Below are positions 6,874 through 15,287 of a stretch of 15,428 nucleotides of DNA, in pieces. Numbering within the stretch: the first letter of the stretch is position 1; the number at the start of each line of letters is the position of its first letter. Origin of the DNA: Candidatus Rifleibacteriota bacterium (lineage in GTDB: Bacteria > Riflebacteria > Ozemobacteria > Ozemobacterales > Ozemobacteraceae); contig JAKJFO010000093.1 of the NCBI GenBank assembly GCA_022704885.1, positions 1-15,428 of the forward strand. The letters run 5' to 3'. The notes under the pieces are model-generated. The model was given only the letters and a program-made list of their open reading frames with translations, was not told where the DNA came from and did no database searches. Position numbers and translations under genes: made by a program.

Positions 6874-7224
6874 ATGAGCGAAGACCGCATCAAAAAATTC
6901 GAAGCACGCCGCCAGCAGCTCAAAAACATGAACGACGAGCAGCTTAAGGCCAGATTCTGGGAACTCTGCAACCAGATCGTCGAGCCGATGGTAGACTACG
7001 GCAGAAAATATACCTCCCAGTCAATCGAACGCTCAGTCCTTCTGCGCATGGGTATCGACAGCGTTACCTCTCAGGGCGTCGTCAGCCGCATCAACGAAGC
7101 CGGCCTGCTTGGTAAAGGCGCTGGTCATGTCGTTCTTAAGGTCGCCGATAAACACAAGGTCGATCTTCGTGCCGCCGCAAAGCGTATCAACGAAGACAAA
7201 ACCGCCCTCGAAGGCCTGTTCTGA
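6874..7224 (+). CDS. oraS: D-ornithine 4,5-aminomutase, small subunit
   Basis: The small subunit of the coenzyme B12- and PLP-dependent enzyme that moves the terminal amino group of D-ornithine to give 2,4-diaminopentanoate. At 116 residues it matches the known OraS size (about 120). It is mostly charged and helical in appearance, with an N-terminal Arg/Lys/Glu-rich segment. A conserved-looking core, Arg-Lys-Tyr-Thr-Ser-Gln-Ser-Ile-Glu-Arg-Ser-Val-Leu-Leu-Arg-Met-Gly (about 44-60), is followed by a Gly-rich turn (Gly-Leu-Leu-Gly-Lys-Gly-Ala-Gly-His). The large-subunit gene follows after 30 bases, the normal arrangement. The start is supported by AAAGGA seven bases upstream and a promoter at 6821-6849. 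It is recognised by family resemblance and by its pairing with OraE. Confidence 0.9.
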   Translation: MSEDRIKKFEARRQQLKNMNDEQLKARFWELCNQIVEPMVDYGRKYTSQSIERSVLLRMGIDSVTSQGVVSRINEAGLLGKGAGHVVLKVADKHKVDLRAAAKRINEDKTALEGLF

Positions 7225-7254
7225 GCAACTACCAGCGTGAAAGGAAGATAACCC

Positions 7255-9456
7255 ATGAATAATCTCGATATCAAAAAGAAAATCGATATAGAAGAAATTC
7301 TCAATAATCTCGAAAACTACCACCCCCGCCGCAAAGGCTGGACCTGGCGCGAAAACGTCGATGGCGGCTATAAGGTCGAAAAGTTCCACTTCAAGGAAAT
7401 GACCAAACCCCTCAAAAATTCGGTTCCACTGCCTGCCGCCAAATACTTCAACAACATCGACCCGCAGCCGCAGCCGGTAATCACTACCGAAATCGCTTCC
7501 GGACGTTTTGAAGACGATATCAGGCGCATGCGCATGGCCGCCTGGCACGGCGCTGACCATATCATGGTCATCAGAACCACCGGCCAGAGCCATATCGACG
7601 GTCTGCTCGAAGGAACCCCCGAAGGCGTCGGCGGCGTGCCGATAACCCGCAAGCAGATTCGCGCTTCCCGCAAAGCCTGCGACCTCATCGAAGACGAAGT
7701 CGGCCGCAAGATCAACTTCCATTCCTATGTTTCAGGTGTCGCCGGCCCCGAAGTCGCCGTGCTCTTCGCCGAAGAAGGCATCAACGGCGCCCACCAGGAC
7801 CCCCAGTACAACGTGCTTTATCGCAACGTCAACATGTACCGCTCATTCACCGACGCCGCCAGCGCCAAAAAAGTCATGGCCGATGCCGGTATCTTCCAGA
7901 TCGACGGCGCCCATAACGCCAACGCCACCGCCAAAGAAGGCTGGTCGGTCATGCCCGAACTGCTCGTGCAGCACGGCATCAACTGCGCCTTCTCAGCTGC
8001 CGTCGGCATGCCGAAAAGCCAGATTGGCCTCTCGACAGTTCCGCCCTGCGCACCGCCGTCGCCCAAGGTCTGGTATGACCTTCCCTACGCGGTTGCCCTG
8101 CGCGATATCTTCAGCGAATACAAGTTCCGCGCCCAGCAGAACACACGCTACATTGAATCCGATATCGAAGAAGCCACGCGCACGCACGTCATCGACACCA
8201 TGATCTCGGCGCTGACCTCGGCCGATATTCAGAGCACGATCACGCCCGACGAAGGCCGCAACGTGCCCTGGCACTACAACAATATCCGCGGCATCGAAAC
8301 CGCCAAACAGACTCTGGTTGCGCTCGACGGCTTCAAACAGCTGGTCAAAATCGACCGCAGCGGCCCGCTCGGCGAAATGGTTCGCGATATCAAAGAACGT
8401 GCCATCTGCTTTCTCGAAGAAATGATCGAATCAGGCGGCTACTTTGCCGCTGTCGAAAAAGGTTTCTTCGTCGATTCAGCCAAATATCCCGACCGCAACG
8501 GCGACGGCATCGCCCGCGACGGGAAAGGCGGCGTCGGAGCCGGGTCGATCGTCGAACGTGATGCTGATTACATGGCGCCAGTCTGCAGCGTCTTCGGCCA
8601 TAACCAGCTGCCCGCCGGCATCAAAAAGCCATGCGACCCGATCGACGGCTGCACCCTCTGCAAACCCGAAAAAATCGCCTATATCGACGAAATCGACCAG
8701 ACCGACAACTGCAACCTGCGCCTGGCCAAGACCGTCGAATACCGCAAAGGCAAGATGATCAAGCCCGAAGCCGAATGGGCCGGTGACGGCACCGTGCTGA
8801 TTCAGCTGTTCGTGCCGGAAGAACTCGAAGTCGCCAGAGTGGCCGCCCAGGAAATCGCCAAAAAGATGGGTCTGCTCGACCCCGAAGTCATCAACGCCCA
8901 GGTCATGCACCCGAGCGAAGGAACCTTCGTCGAAGTCAAAGGCAAGGTTGATTTCGCCATCGACCGCACGACCCTCAAGATTCCACCCAAAGAAGTAATG
9001 CTCAGCGAAGACGAAATTCGCGACGGCATCAAGAAAATCGGCCTCAAAGTCGTTGCCGGAACCGTCGGCGAAGACGAACATTCGGTCGGTCTGCGCGAAA
9101 TTCTCGATATCAAACACGGCGGTATCGAAAAATACGGCGTTAAATACCATTACCTCGGCACTTCCGTGCCGATCAGCAAAATGGTTGACGCCGCCATCGA
9201 AACCGGCGCCGATGCAATTCTCATCAGTACCATCATCAGTCATAACGACGTGCACCGCAAGAACATGCGCAAACTCGACGAACTCTGCCGCGAAAAAGGC
9301 ATCAGAGACAAGGTCATGATCATGTGCGGCGGCACCCAGGTTACCCGTGAGATTGCGAAAGAATGCGGCATGGATGACGGCTTCGGCCGTGGCACCAAAG
9401 GCATTCACGTCGTAAACTCGATGGTAAAGATCCTCAAGGACAAAAAACGCATCTGA
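7255..9456 (+). CDS. oraE: D-ornithine 4,5-aminomutase, large subunit (B12/PLP)
   Basis: The catalytic subunit of D-ornithine 4,5-aminomutase, a cytoplasmic radical enzyme of anaerobic ornithine fermentation. Its 733 residues match OraE (about 735) rather than the separate, shorter subunits of lysine 5,6-aminomutase. The N-terminal two-thirds form the TIM-barrel part that handles PLP and substrate. The C-terminal Rossmann domain shows the base-off cobalamin motif Asp607-Glu-His609-Ser-Val-Gly612, His609 being the expected cobalt ligand. Lys620, eleven residues on, is at the place where I recall the PLP-binding lysine (Lys629) of the Clostridium sticklandii enzyme. A later Gly-Thr-Ser-Val-Pro segment and Cys-Gly-Gly-Thr-Gln complete the cobalamin fold. 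AAGGAAG (7241-7247) precedes the ATG. A terminator hairpin follows the stop. Confidence 0.95.
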   Translation: MNNLDIKKKIDIEEILNNLENYHPRRKGWTWRENVDGGYKVEKFHFKEMTKPLKNSVPLPAAKYFNNIDPQPQPVITTEIASGRFEDDIRRMRMAAWHGADHIMVIRTTGQSHIDGLLEGTPEGVGGVPITRKQIRASRKACDLIEDEVGRKINFHSYVSGVAGPEVAVLFAEEGINGAHQDPQYNVLYRNVNMYRSFTDAASAKKVMADAGIFQIDGAHNANATAKEGWSVMPELLVQHGINCAFSAAVGMPKSQIGLSTVPPCAPPSPKVWYDLPYAVALRDIFSEYKFRAQQNTRYIESDIEEATRTHVIDTMISALTSADIQSTITPDEGRNVPWHYNNIRGIETAKQTLVALDGFKQLVKIDRSGPLGEMVRDIKERAICFLEEMIESGGYFAAVEKGFFVDSAKYPDRNGDGIARDGKGGVGAGSIVERDADYMAPVCSVFGHNQLPAGIKKPCDPIDGCTLCKPEKIAYIDEIDQTDNCNLRLAKTVEYRKGKMIKPEAEWAGDGTVLIQLFVPEELEVARVAAQEIAKKMGLLDPEVINAQVMHPSEGTFVEVKGKVDFAIDRTTLKIPPKEVMLSEDEIRDGIKKIGLKVVAGTVGEDEHSVGLREILDIKHGGIEKYGVKYHYLGTSVPISKMVDAAIETGADAILISTIISHNDVHRKNMRKLDELCREKGIRDKVMIMCGGTQVTREIAKECGMDDGFGRGTKGIHVVNSMVKILKDKKRI

Positions 9457-9469
9457 TCTGAATCTGCCA

Positions 9470-9505
9470 AGTCGCCTCGACCAGCTCGAGGCGGCTTTGC
9501 ATTTT
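9470..9505 (+). terminator. hairpin terminator or attenuator after oraE
   Basis: An 11-base-pair stem (9470-9480 with 9486-9496, one G-T pair, core CGCCTCGA/TCGAGGCG) with a five-base loop starts 14 bases after the oraE stop. TTGCATTTT follows; the T-run is interrupted, so termination may be partial. Confidence 0.7.
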
Positions 9506-9513
9506 CAGGTTGG

Positions 9514-9542
9514 TTGAGAAACGTGGTTGTTTGTGCTAGTAT
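9514..9542 (+). promoter_or_regulatory. extended -10 promoter for the ATPase-racemase genes
   Basis: TTGAGA (9514-9519) and TAGTAT (9537-9542) are 17 bases apart, with TGC (9534-9536) just before the -10 as in extended -10 promoters. Transcription would start near 9549, about 21 bases before the ATG at 9570, leaving the GAAGGT ribosome site (9559-9564) in the leader. Confidence 0.6.
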
Positions 9543-9569
9543 CAGCGCCCGGACCATTGAAGGTAGAAT

Positions 9570-10919
9570 ATGACGAAGATACTCGATTTTCTTACACTCG
9601 AAGTTGGCAGCACCATTACCAAAGCCAACGGCTTCATCAGAGAAGACCACAGTCTGATGCATGTCGCGCAGGGCTTTGCGCCGACCAGCGTTGCCGAAGG
9701 CAACGTCGGCATCGGCCTGCTGGCTGCGGTAGAAGACCTCGAACAAAGCAGCGGCTGCAGCACCGAAACCGCCGAAGTCTTTGCCAACAGCTCGGCAGCT
9801 GGTGGCCTGCGCGTGACCGTGCATGGCCTGACCTATAACATGACAGCCCGGGCGGCGCGTGAAGCCAGCCTCGGCGCCGGCGCCATCATCAAGATGATTA
9901 CTGCCGGTGAGCTCAGCGAGTTCGACCTCGAAGAGATCGAAGAAATCGCGCCAAACATGATTATTCTCGCCGGTGGCGTCGATTACGGCGCGCGCGACGT
10001 CGTGGTTACCAACGCGATCAAGCTGGCTTCACTCGAACTCGGCGTGCCCGTCGTCTATGCCGGCAACGCCGCCCTCAAGCGCGCCATCGAAAATGTCTTC
10101 AAAAACTCGGGCACTGAGCTGATGATCGCTCCTAACGTGTTTCCCGATGTCGATGTGCTTAACGTCGATCCGCTGCGCAAACGCATACAGGAACTGTTTT
10201 CGAAACACATCATTCATGCGCCCGGTATGGAACGCCTCAAAAGCCTGACTGACCGCCAGATTATTCCGACGCCAGGCGCTGTGCTGCGCGCGGCCGAGCT
10301 TTTTGCCGAAGTAGCCGGCGACTGCGTGGTAATAGATGTCGGCGGGGCAACTACCGATGTTCACTCGGTTACCGACGGCAGCACCGAATTCGCCGACAAG
10401 CTCACCGATCCTGAACCGCGCGCCAAGCGCACAGTCGAAGGTGATCTCGGCGTGTTCGTAAATGCTGCCAACATCATCGATTTGTCGGAAGAAGAGAGTC
10501 GCAGGGAACGCCAGGCCAGCATCAAGGCCATGCCCGCCAGCGACGATGAAAAAGAGATGACCCAATGGCTTTGCCAGAAGGCCGTAGAAACCGGCATCAG
10601 GCGCCATGCCGGCGTGATTTCCGACCTGTTCACGCCGTCAGGCAAAAAGCAGATTGTCAAAGGCAAAGACCTGACCGCGGTTAAATGGGTTATCGGCACC
10701 GGCGGCGCGCTGACCCGCGTCGAAGGCGGCCGCGAGATTCTCGCCTCGATCTGCACCGGCGCCGGCAAATATCTTCTGCCCGACAAACGCGCCAAAGTGC
10801 TGCTCGACTCGGATTATCTGTTTTCGGCACTCGGCACCATCTGCCTCGATTACCCCGACCTGGTCAAAAATACCTTCAAAAAGTGGATAGAAAGCCATGA
10901 TCGATTACCACAAAATTAA
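9570..10919 (+). CDS. GlmL/MutL-family ATPase, likely B12-mutase reactivation factor
   Basis: A 449-residue ASKHA-superfamily (actin/Hsp70-like) ATPase of the GlmL/MutL family, whose genes accompany coenzyme B12-dependent mutases. It probably helps eject damaged cobalamin and restore the aminomutase. The phosphate-1 loop is Leu-Glu11-Val-Gly13-Ser-Thr-Ile-Thr; the Glu where actins have Asp is usual for this family. The phosphate-2 loop is Val254-Ile-Asp256-Val-Gly-Gly-Ala-Thr-Thr-Asp263. The adenosine motif is Ile375-Gly-Thr-Gly-Gly-Ala380. It is not the DNA mismatch-repair MutL. It lies downstream of oraE behind a terminator and its own promoter, and overlaps the next gene by 23 bases, suggesting translational coupling. 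The reactivase role is inferred from family and context. Confidence 0.85.
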   Translation: MTKILDFLTLEVGSTITKANGFIREDHSLMHVAQGFAPTSVAEGNVGIGLLAAVEDLEQSSGCSTETAEVFANSSAAGGLRVTVHGLTYNMTARAAREASLGAGAIIKMITAGELSEFDLEEIEEIAPNMIILAGGVDYGARDVVVTNAIKLASLELGVPVVYAGNAALKRAIENVFKNSGTELMIAPNVFPDVDVLNVDPLRKRIQELFSKHIIHAPGMERLKSLTDRQIIPTPGAVLRAAELFAEVAGDCVVIDVGGATTDVHSVTDGSTEFADKLTDPEPRAKRTVEGDLGVFVNAANIIDLSEEESRRERQASIKAMPASDDEKEMTQWLCQKAVETGIRRHAGVISDLFTPSGKKQIVKGKDLTAVKWVIGTGGALTRVEGGREILASICTGAGKYLLPDKRAKVLLDSDYLFSALGTICLDYPDLVKNTFKKWIESHDRLPQN

Positions 10920-12003
10920 GACAGTCAGATTCCGAACTCCGCGCCTCGAGATTTATCCAGAGCGCATTCGCCACAACACCGCCGCCATTGTCAGCCAGTG
11001 CCGGGAAAAAGGCGTTGCCGTGGCCAGCGTCACCAAGGTAACCAGCGCTCATCCGGCAGTTGCGCGCGCAATGGTTGAGGGTGGCGCCGAAATGATTGCT
11101 GATTCACGCATCGAAAATCTCTGGAAACTCCGCCAGGCCGGCTTTACCGGCCCGTTCATGCTGCTGCGCCTGCCCACCATGTCGCGCGCGGCTGAGGTCG
11201 TCGAAGTCGCCGATATCAGTCTCAACAGCTCGCTGACAACCATGCAGGCACTGGCCGAAGCCGCCTGCATGCAGAAGCGCACCCATCGCGTCATCATCAT
11301 GATCGATGTCGGCGACCTGCGCGAAGGCGTCTGGCCAGATAAAGCAGTCGAGCTGGTTAAGCAGGCAGCGGCCCTCAAAGGCCTCGAAGTTATCGGGCTT
11401 GGCTGTAATCTCGCCTGTTATGGCGGCGTTATTCCGTCAGAAACCAACATGAAACTGCTTGTCGATACGGTTAAAGCCTGCCGTGCAGCCAGCGGGCTGG
11501 CTCTGCCGGTAGTGTGTGGCGGTAACAGTTCGGGCTTGCCGATTCTCGCCGAGGGCCGGTTGCCGGCTGAAGTCAACCTCTACCGGGTAGGTGAAGCCAT
11601 AGTGCTGGGCCGCAACGTCATCGACCGTTCGCCCTGGCAGGGAACCCGCCAGGATACAGTTATCGCCGTAGCTGAAGTGATTGAAGCCGAAGTCAAGCCC
11701 TCGATGCCGATCGGCGATCGTGGTCAGGACGCTTTTGGCGAAACCCAGGAATTCATCGACCGCGGCCTGCGCCGGCGGGTAATCTGCAATATCGGGCGGC
11801 AGGATGTCGTCGTCGATGGCATAACGCCGGTAGAAGACGGCATTATCGTGCTGGGCGGTTCGAGTGACCATCTGCTTCTCGATGTGCATGACGCGAAACG
11901 AGATATCAAAGTCGGCGACGAAATCGCCTTTTATCCCGGTTACGGTGCGCTGCTGGCGCTGTCGACCTCAGAATACGTTCAGAAAGTGGTTATCGAAGGT
12001 TAA
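10897..12003 (+). CDS. orr: ornithine racemase-like PLP enzyme
   Basis: Fold-type III PLP racemase (alanine racemase N-terminal barrel family), best matched to ornithine racemase Orr, which makes D-ornithine, the substrate of OraSE. The PLP lysine is Lys47 in Ala-Ser-Val-Thr-Lys-Val. The Orr-type motifs Met-Ile-Asp-Val-Gly-Asp-Leu-Arg-Glu-Gly, Cys-Gly-Gly-Asn-Ser-Ser-Gly-Leu-Pro and Tyr-Arg-Val-Gly-Glu-Ala-Ile-Val-Leu-Gly-Arg are all visible. Its 368 residues fit the family. The ATG overlaps the preceding gene by 23 bases. About 15 residues precede the usual start of the barrel (Arg-Leu-Glu-Ile-Tyr), but I see no ATG closer to the barrel, so this start is likely. The family is certain; ornithine specificity rests on motifs and operon context. 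Confidence 0.9.
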   Translation: MIDYHKIKTVRFRTPRLEIYPERIRHNTAAIVSQCREKGVAVASVTKVTSAHPAVARAMVEGGAEMIADSRIENLWKLRQAGFTGPFMLLRLPTMSRAAEVVEVADISLNSSLTTMQALAEAACMQKRTHRVIIMIDVGDLREGVWPDKAVELVKQAAALKGLEVIGLGCNLACYGGVIPSETNMKLLVDTVKACRAASGLALPVVCGGNSSGLPILAEGRLPAEVNLYRVGEAIVLGRNVIDRSPWQGTRQDTVIAVAEVIEAEVKPSMPIGDRGQDAFGETQEFIDRGLRRRVICNIGRQDVVVDGITPVEDGIIVLGGSSDHLLLDVHDAKRDIKVGDEIAFYPGYGALLALSTSEYVQKVVIEG

Positions 12004-12009
12004 CGCAAA

Positions 12010-13134
12010 ATGCTTTATCAGACTCATGTTCGTGTCCATTTGAACAATATCAGAAGTAATATCGAAAATATCCGCAAGGCTATCGGGCCGGAGCGCAAGA
12101 TACTCATTGCGGTAAAAGCTGATGGTTACGGCCATGGCGCTGTCGAAGTTTCGAAAATGGCAGAAAAAATCGGAGTTGACTGGCTCGGTGTCGCTACCGT
12201 GCCTGAGGCGATCGAACTGCGTCTGGCCGGTATAAATCTGCCGATTCTCAAGTTCAGCCCCTGTTTCCCGGAAGAAATGACAGAAGCTGTCAATCACCGG
12301 TTAGCCATCGCCGTCTGTGAGACCAACAACGTTTTATTGCTCAATGAAGCTGCCAAATGCTGTAATCGCGTTACCGAAGTGCATCTCAAAATCGAAACCG
12401 GCATGGGAAGAATAGGCGTGCAGATCGATCAGGCGAAAGAGCTGGCCGGCCGCATCATCAAGGATTGCCCTTTCCTTAAGCTGACAGGAGCGATGACACA
12501 TCTGCCGGTAAGCGATGAAGCCAGCAAGACCTTTACTCAGCGGCAGATCGACCGCTTCAAAAAGGCGGTAAAAGAGATCGAGCAGACGCATAATTTCAAG
12601 TTCGAACTGGTGCACTGCGCCAACAGCGGCGGGATTCTCGGTCACCCCGAGAGTTGGCTCGACATGGTGCGCCCTGGTATCATGCTTTATGGCTTTTATC
12701 CTTCAGATGAAACACCCCAGACGATTTCGCTGCTGCCCGGGTTAAGCTTTAAAACACGGGTTTCTTTTATCAAAAAGGTCAACGCCGGCTGTTCGGTAGG
12801 CTACGGTCGAACCTGGGTGGCCCCCGAAGACAGCTATATTGCGACATTTCCGGCGGGCTATGCCGACGGTTTCAATCGCCTGTTTTCGAATTCGGGCAGA
12901 GTTTTGATCAAAGGAGTCTCATACCCGGTCGTGGGAAGGGTCTGCATGGATCAAAGCATGTGCAATCTTGGCCCGACGACCGATGTTAAAGTCGGTGATG
13001 AGGTCGTTCTTATCGGCTGGTCCGGCAGTCAGAACATTTCAGCGTATGAATGGGCCGAAAAGCTTAACACCATCACCTACGAAGTTACCTGCCAGATCAG
13101 CAAGCGGGTGCGGCGCTTCTACGATGATTATTGA
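12010..13134 (+). CDS. alr: alanine racemase
   Basis: Interconverts L- and D-alanine for peptidoglycan, or for amino-acid catabolism given its neighbours. The PLP lysine is Lys36 in Ala-Val-Lys-Ala-Asp-Gly-Tyr-Gly-His-Gly, the classic Alr signature. The second catalytic base is Tyr265 in Ser-Val-Gly-Tyr-Gly-Arg, and the Cys312-Met-Asp314 segment of the C-terminal beta-domain is present. The 374-residue length is typical. It starts six bases after the orr stop with GAAGG (11995-11999) as likely ribosome site, so it is translated from the same mRNA. A canonical alanine racemase beside Orr is not needed for ornithine breakdown itself; it could have broader substrate range or simply be housekeeping. 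Confidence 0.93.
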   Translation: MLYQTHVRVHLNNIRSNIENIRKAIGPERKILIAVKADGYGHGAVEVSKMAEKIGVDWLGVATVPEAIELRLAGINLPILKFSPCFPEEMTEAVNHRLAIAVCETNNVLLLNEAAKCCNRVTEVHLKIETGMGRIGVQIDQAKELAGRIIKDCPFLKLTGAMTHLPVSDEASKTFTQRQIDRFKKAVKEIEQTHNFKFELVHCANSGGILGHPESWLDMVRPGIMLYGFYPSDETPQTISLLPGLSFKTRVSFIKKVNAGCSVGYGRTWVAPEDSYIATFPAGYADGFNRLFSNSGRVLIKGVSYPVVGRVCMDQSMCNLGPTTDVKVGDEVVLIGWSGSQNISAYEWAEKLNTITYEVTCQISKRVRRFYDDY

Positions 13135-13160
13135 AAAGATTTTGACTGCATGAAGAATTG

Positions 13161-13204
13161 TTCAAGAAAAAAACCTTGAATTGAAACTCTGAACAGAATA
13201 GAAT
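13161..13204 (+). promoter_or_regulatory. promoter with overlapping dyad before the 143-residue protein gene
   Basis: TTGAAT (13176-13181) and TAGAAT (13199-13204) are exactly 17 bases apart. Transcription would begin near 13211, only about three bases before the ATG at 13214. An inverted repeat, TTCAAG-N8-CTTGAA (13161-13180), overlaps the -35 box and could bind a regulator. Confidence 0.5.
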
Positions 13205-13213
13205 AGCGCCCAT

Positions 13214-13645
13214 ATGGCACTCAAAACAGTAGAACACGAGCACATCAAGGAAATACTCGACGCTCTCGGCCTGAAGTCTTTTACCAGACCATTTGCCGGG
13301 CTTATCGATCCGGGCGATTTTGGTACGGTAGGAACTTATCTGCCGATTTATCCCGACGAATACAAAAAACTGCCGCCCAATCTGCAACGGCACGTATACC
13401 TCATTACAACGGGGCGATACGGGCTCATCTGCTTTTTACCGCGCACCTTCGAAGCGCCCGATGGTGGCAAGGTGACTGAGGTGTCGACAGTGTTCAACGC
13501 CTGGGGCAAGATGATAAAAGTTTCATACAAAACAGACAAGGGCGGAGAATTTGAGACTGAACATACCATCAGACAGGACAAACTTCTGGTGTATGCAAAA
13601 AATAAAAAATTGCCCGTAAAAACTTCCGTAAAGATCACTTCCTGA
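13214..13645 (+). CDS. hypothetical protein, beta-rich, 143 residues
   Basis: I do not recognise this protein. It has no signal peptide, membrane segment, cysteine cluster or nucleotide motif. The N-terminal 30 residues look helical (His-Glu-His-Ile-Lys-Glu-Ile-Leu-Asp). The rest alternates hydrophobic and polar residues as in a beta-sandwich or barrel, with a Gly-Asp-Phe-Gly-Thr-Val-Gly-Thr-Tyr turn near 34-42 and a basic, Lys-rich C-terminus. The ATG has no Shine-Dalgarno; the GC-rich coding composition matches its neighbours and supports a real gene. A promoter ends just before the start codon, so the message may be leaderless. The beta-CASP nuclease gene follows after 13 bases and is probably cotranscribed, which hints at, but does not show, a role in RNA metabolism. 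Confidence 0.7.
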   Translation: MALKTVEHEHIKEILDALGLKSFTRPFAGLIDPGDFGTVGTYLPIYPDEYKKLPPNLQRHVYLITTGRYGLICFLPRTFEAPDGGKVTEVSTVFNAWGKMIKVSYKTDKGGEFETEHTIRQDKLLVYAKNKKLPVKTSVKITS

Positions 13646-13658
13646 AGGGGAAACCAGC

Positions 13659-15251
13659 ATGAAAATCTCTTTTCACGGTGCTGCCGGCTGCGTGACCGGT
13701 TCCAACTATCTGATCGAAACCGAAAAATTCAGTTTTATCGTTGACTGCGGTATGTTTCAGGGAAGTAAGACCCTCAAAGAAAACAACTATAAAGATTTTG
13801 CCTACAACCCTGCCGATGTTGATTTTGCGCTGCTTACGCATGCCCATATCGATCACAGCGGTTTGTTTCCAAAGCTGGTGAAACACGGCTTCGGTGGCCC
13901 GATCTATGCTACCGAACCGACTGTCGATCTGCTGCGCTATCTGCTGCCCGATTCAGCCCGCATACAGGAAATAGAAGTCATGCAGAAGAATCGCCGCAAC
14001 GAGCGCAAGGGTCTTGAGCCGGTTTCGCCGATTTATGATGAGACCGATGCGCAGAACACCATTGCATTGCTGAAAAGCGTCGAACGTTATGAATCGTTTG
14101 AGCCGGTGGCAGGCTGCAAAGTGACCTTTCACAATGCCGGGCACGTTCTCGGCTCTTCATTCATCGAAATAGAGCTCGAAGACAAGGGAAATAAGCGAAA
14201 AATCATCTTTTCCGGCGATCTTGGGGAAGACGATAAGCCGATTCTCAATGATCCCGACCGCTTCAGCGAAACCGATTTTCTTGTCGTCGAATCAACCTAT
14301 GGCAACCGAAATCGTGATAAGCAGAACAAAGAAGAAAGGCTCGCCCAGCTTGCACAGGTGTTCAAAAAAGCTGAACAGCGTGGTGGCAAGATCATCATTC
14401 CGGCTTTCGCCTTAGAACGCACCCAGGATCTGCTTCATGACATTCTGATCCTGAAAAATCAGAAGAAAATATCAGGTATCAAAGTCGTAGTCGATTCGCC
14501 CTTGGCCACCGAAATTACCAAGGTTTTTCTCAAATATCCCGAATGTTACGACGAAGATGCGACTGCAATCATGGAAAAGATGGGTGGCCTGTTCGATCAC
14601 CCGGATTTTCGCTTCACCAACTCGGTCGATGAATCCAAAGCCCTCAACAACGAAAAGCGCATTGTTATCATGTCTGCCAGCGGTATGTGCGATGCCGGTC
14701 GCATCAAGCATCACCTCAAACACAACCTCTGGAACCCGGCCAATACTGTGCTGTTCGTTGGTTATCAGGCTGAAGGCACCCTTGGTCGACTGCTTATCGA
14801 GGGCGCCAAAACTGTGCGCATACACGGCGAAGAAGTGACCACCGGCGCCCAGATCGAACAGATAACCGGTTACAGCGGTCATGCCGATCAGAGCGGCCTG
14901 CTTAACTGGCTTTCCGGCGTAAAAGAAGTTCGCCAGCAGGTTTTTGTCGTACATGGTGAGCCTGAATCAGCCGATGCATTTGCCATTAAGCTCAATGAGG
15001 AACTTGGCTTCAGGGCCGTAGCTCCGCGCATGGGTGAAGTGTTCGAACTGCTCGCCGATCAGCCTGCCGTCGCAGCTGCCCCGGCGGCAAAAAAAGTCAG
15101 ACCTGCCAAAGCTCTCGAAACCATCGCCCCGGCTGTCGATTCATACAATCTGTATGCCCAGCTTACACTGAAACTGGCTGACTTTATGCGCAACAGCAAA
15201 GACGAAAACATCCGCCGCGAAAAACTCAACAAACTTCTCGCCGAAATCTGA
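13659..15251 (+). CDS. beta-CASP metallo-beta-lactamase RNA-processing enzyme
   Basis: A 530-residue member of the CPSF-73/YSH1-like beta-CASP group, Zn-dependent RNA endo/exonucleases of the cytoplasm. The metal motif is His61-Ala-His63-Ile-Asp65-His66. Further ligands are in the Ala-Gly-His-Val-Leu-Gly-Ser-Ser segment (about 163-170) and Phe-Ser-Gly-Asp-Leu-Gly. The beta-CASP motifs follow: Val-Glu-Ser-Thr-Tyr-Gly-Asn, Ile-Pro-Ala-Phe-Ala-Leu-Glu-Arg-Thr-Gln, and Tyr-Ser-Gly-His-Ala-Asp-Gln. The catalytic part ends near residue 465. An Ala/Pro/Lys linker and a charged helical tail of about 45 residues follow, longer than in a minimal family member. AGGGG lies upstream of the ATG. In-frame codons continue for 28 triplets past the TGA. 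Family is certain; the RNA target is unknown. Confidence 0.92.
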   Translation: MKISFHGAAGCVTGSNYLIETEKFSFIVDCGMFQGSKTLKENNYKDFAYNPADVDFALLTHAHIDHSGLFPKLVKHGFGGPIYATEPTVDLLRYLLPDSARIQEIEVMQKNRRNERKGLEPVSPIYDETDAQNTIALLKSVERYESFEPVAGCKVTFHNAGHVLGSSFIEIELEDKGNKRKIIFSGDLGEDDKPILNDPDRFSETDFLVVESTYGNRNRDKQNKEERLAQLAQVFKKAEQRGGKIIIPAFALERTQDLLHDILILKNQKKISGIKVVVDSPLATEITKVFLKYPECYDEDATAIMEKMGGLFDHPDFRFTNSVDESKALNNEKRIVIMSASGMCDAGRIKHHLKHNLWNPANTVLFVGYQAEGTLGRLLIEGAKTVRIHGEEVTTGAQIEQITGYSGHADQSGLLNWLSGVKEVRQQVFVVHGEPESADAFAIKLNEELGFRAVAPRMGEVFELLADQPAVAAAPAAKKVRPAKALETIAPAVDSYNLYAQLTLKLADFMRNSKDENIRREKLNKLLAEI

Positions 15252-15287
15252 GCTCAGCCGGCCGAAACCGCTTCCGCAGATTACACC

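Noticed and set aside
8476..9408. 310-codon minus-strand open frame opposite oraE
   Set aside because: Low-complexity Phe/Asp/Ala/Val-rich translation typical of the antisense of GC-rich coding DNA. OraE on the other strand is unambiguous.
9570..10919. DNA mismatch-repair MutL
   Set aside because: The motifs are those of an actin/Hsp70-like ATPase (GlmL/MutL family of B12 mutases), not a GHKL ATPase.
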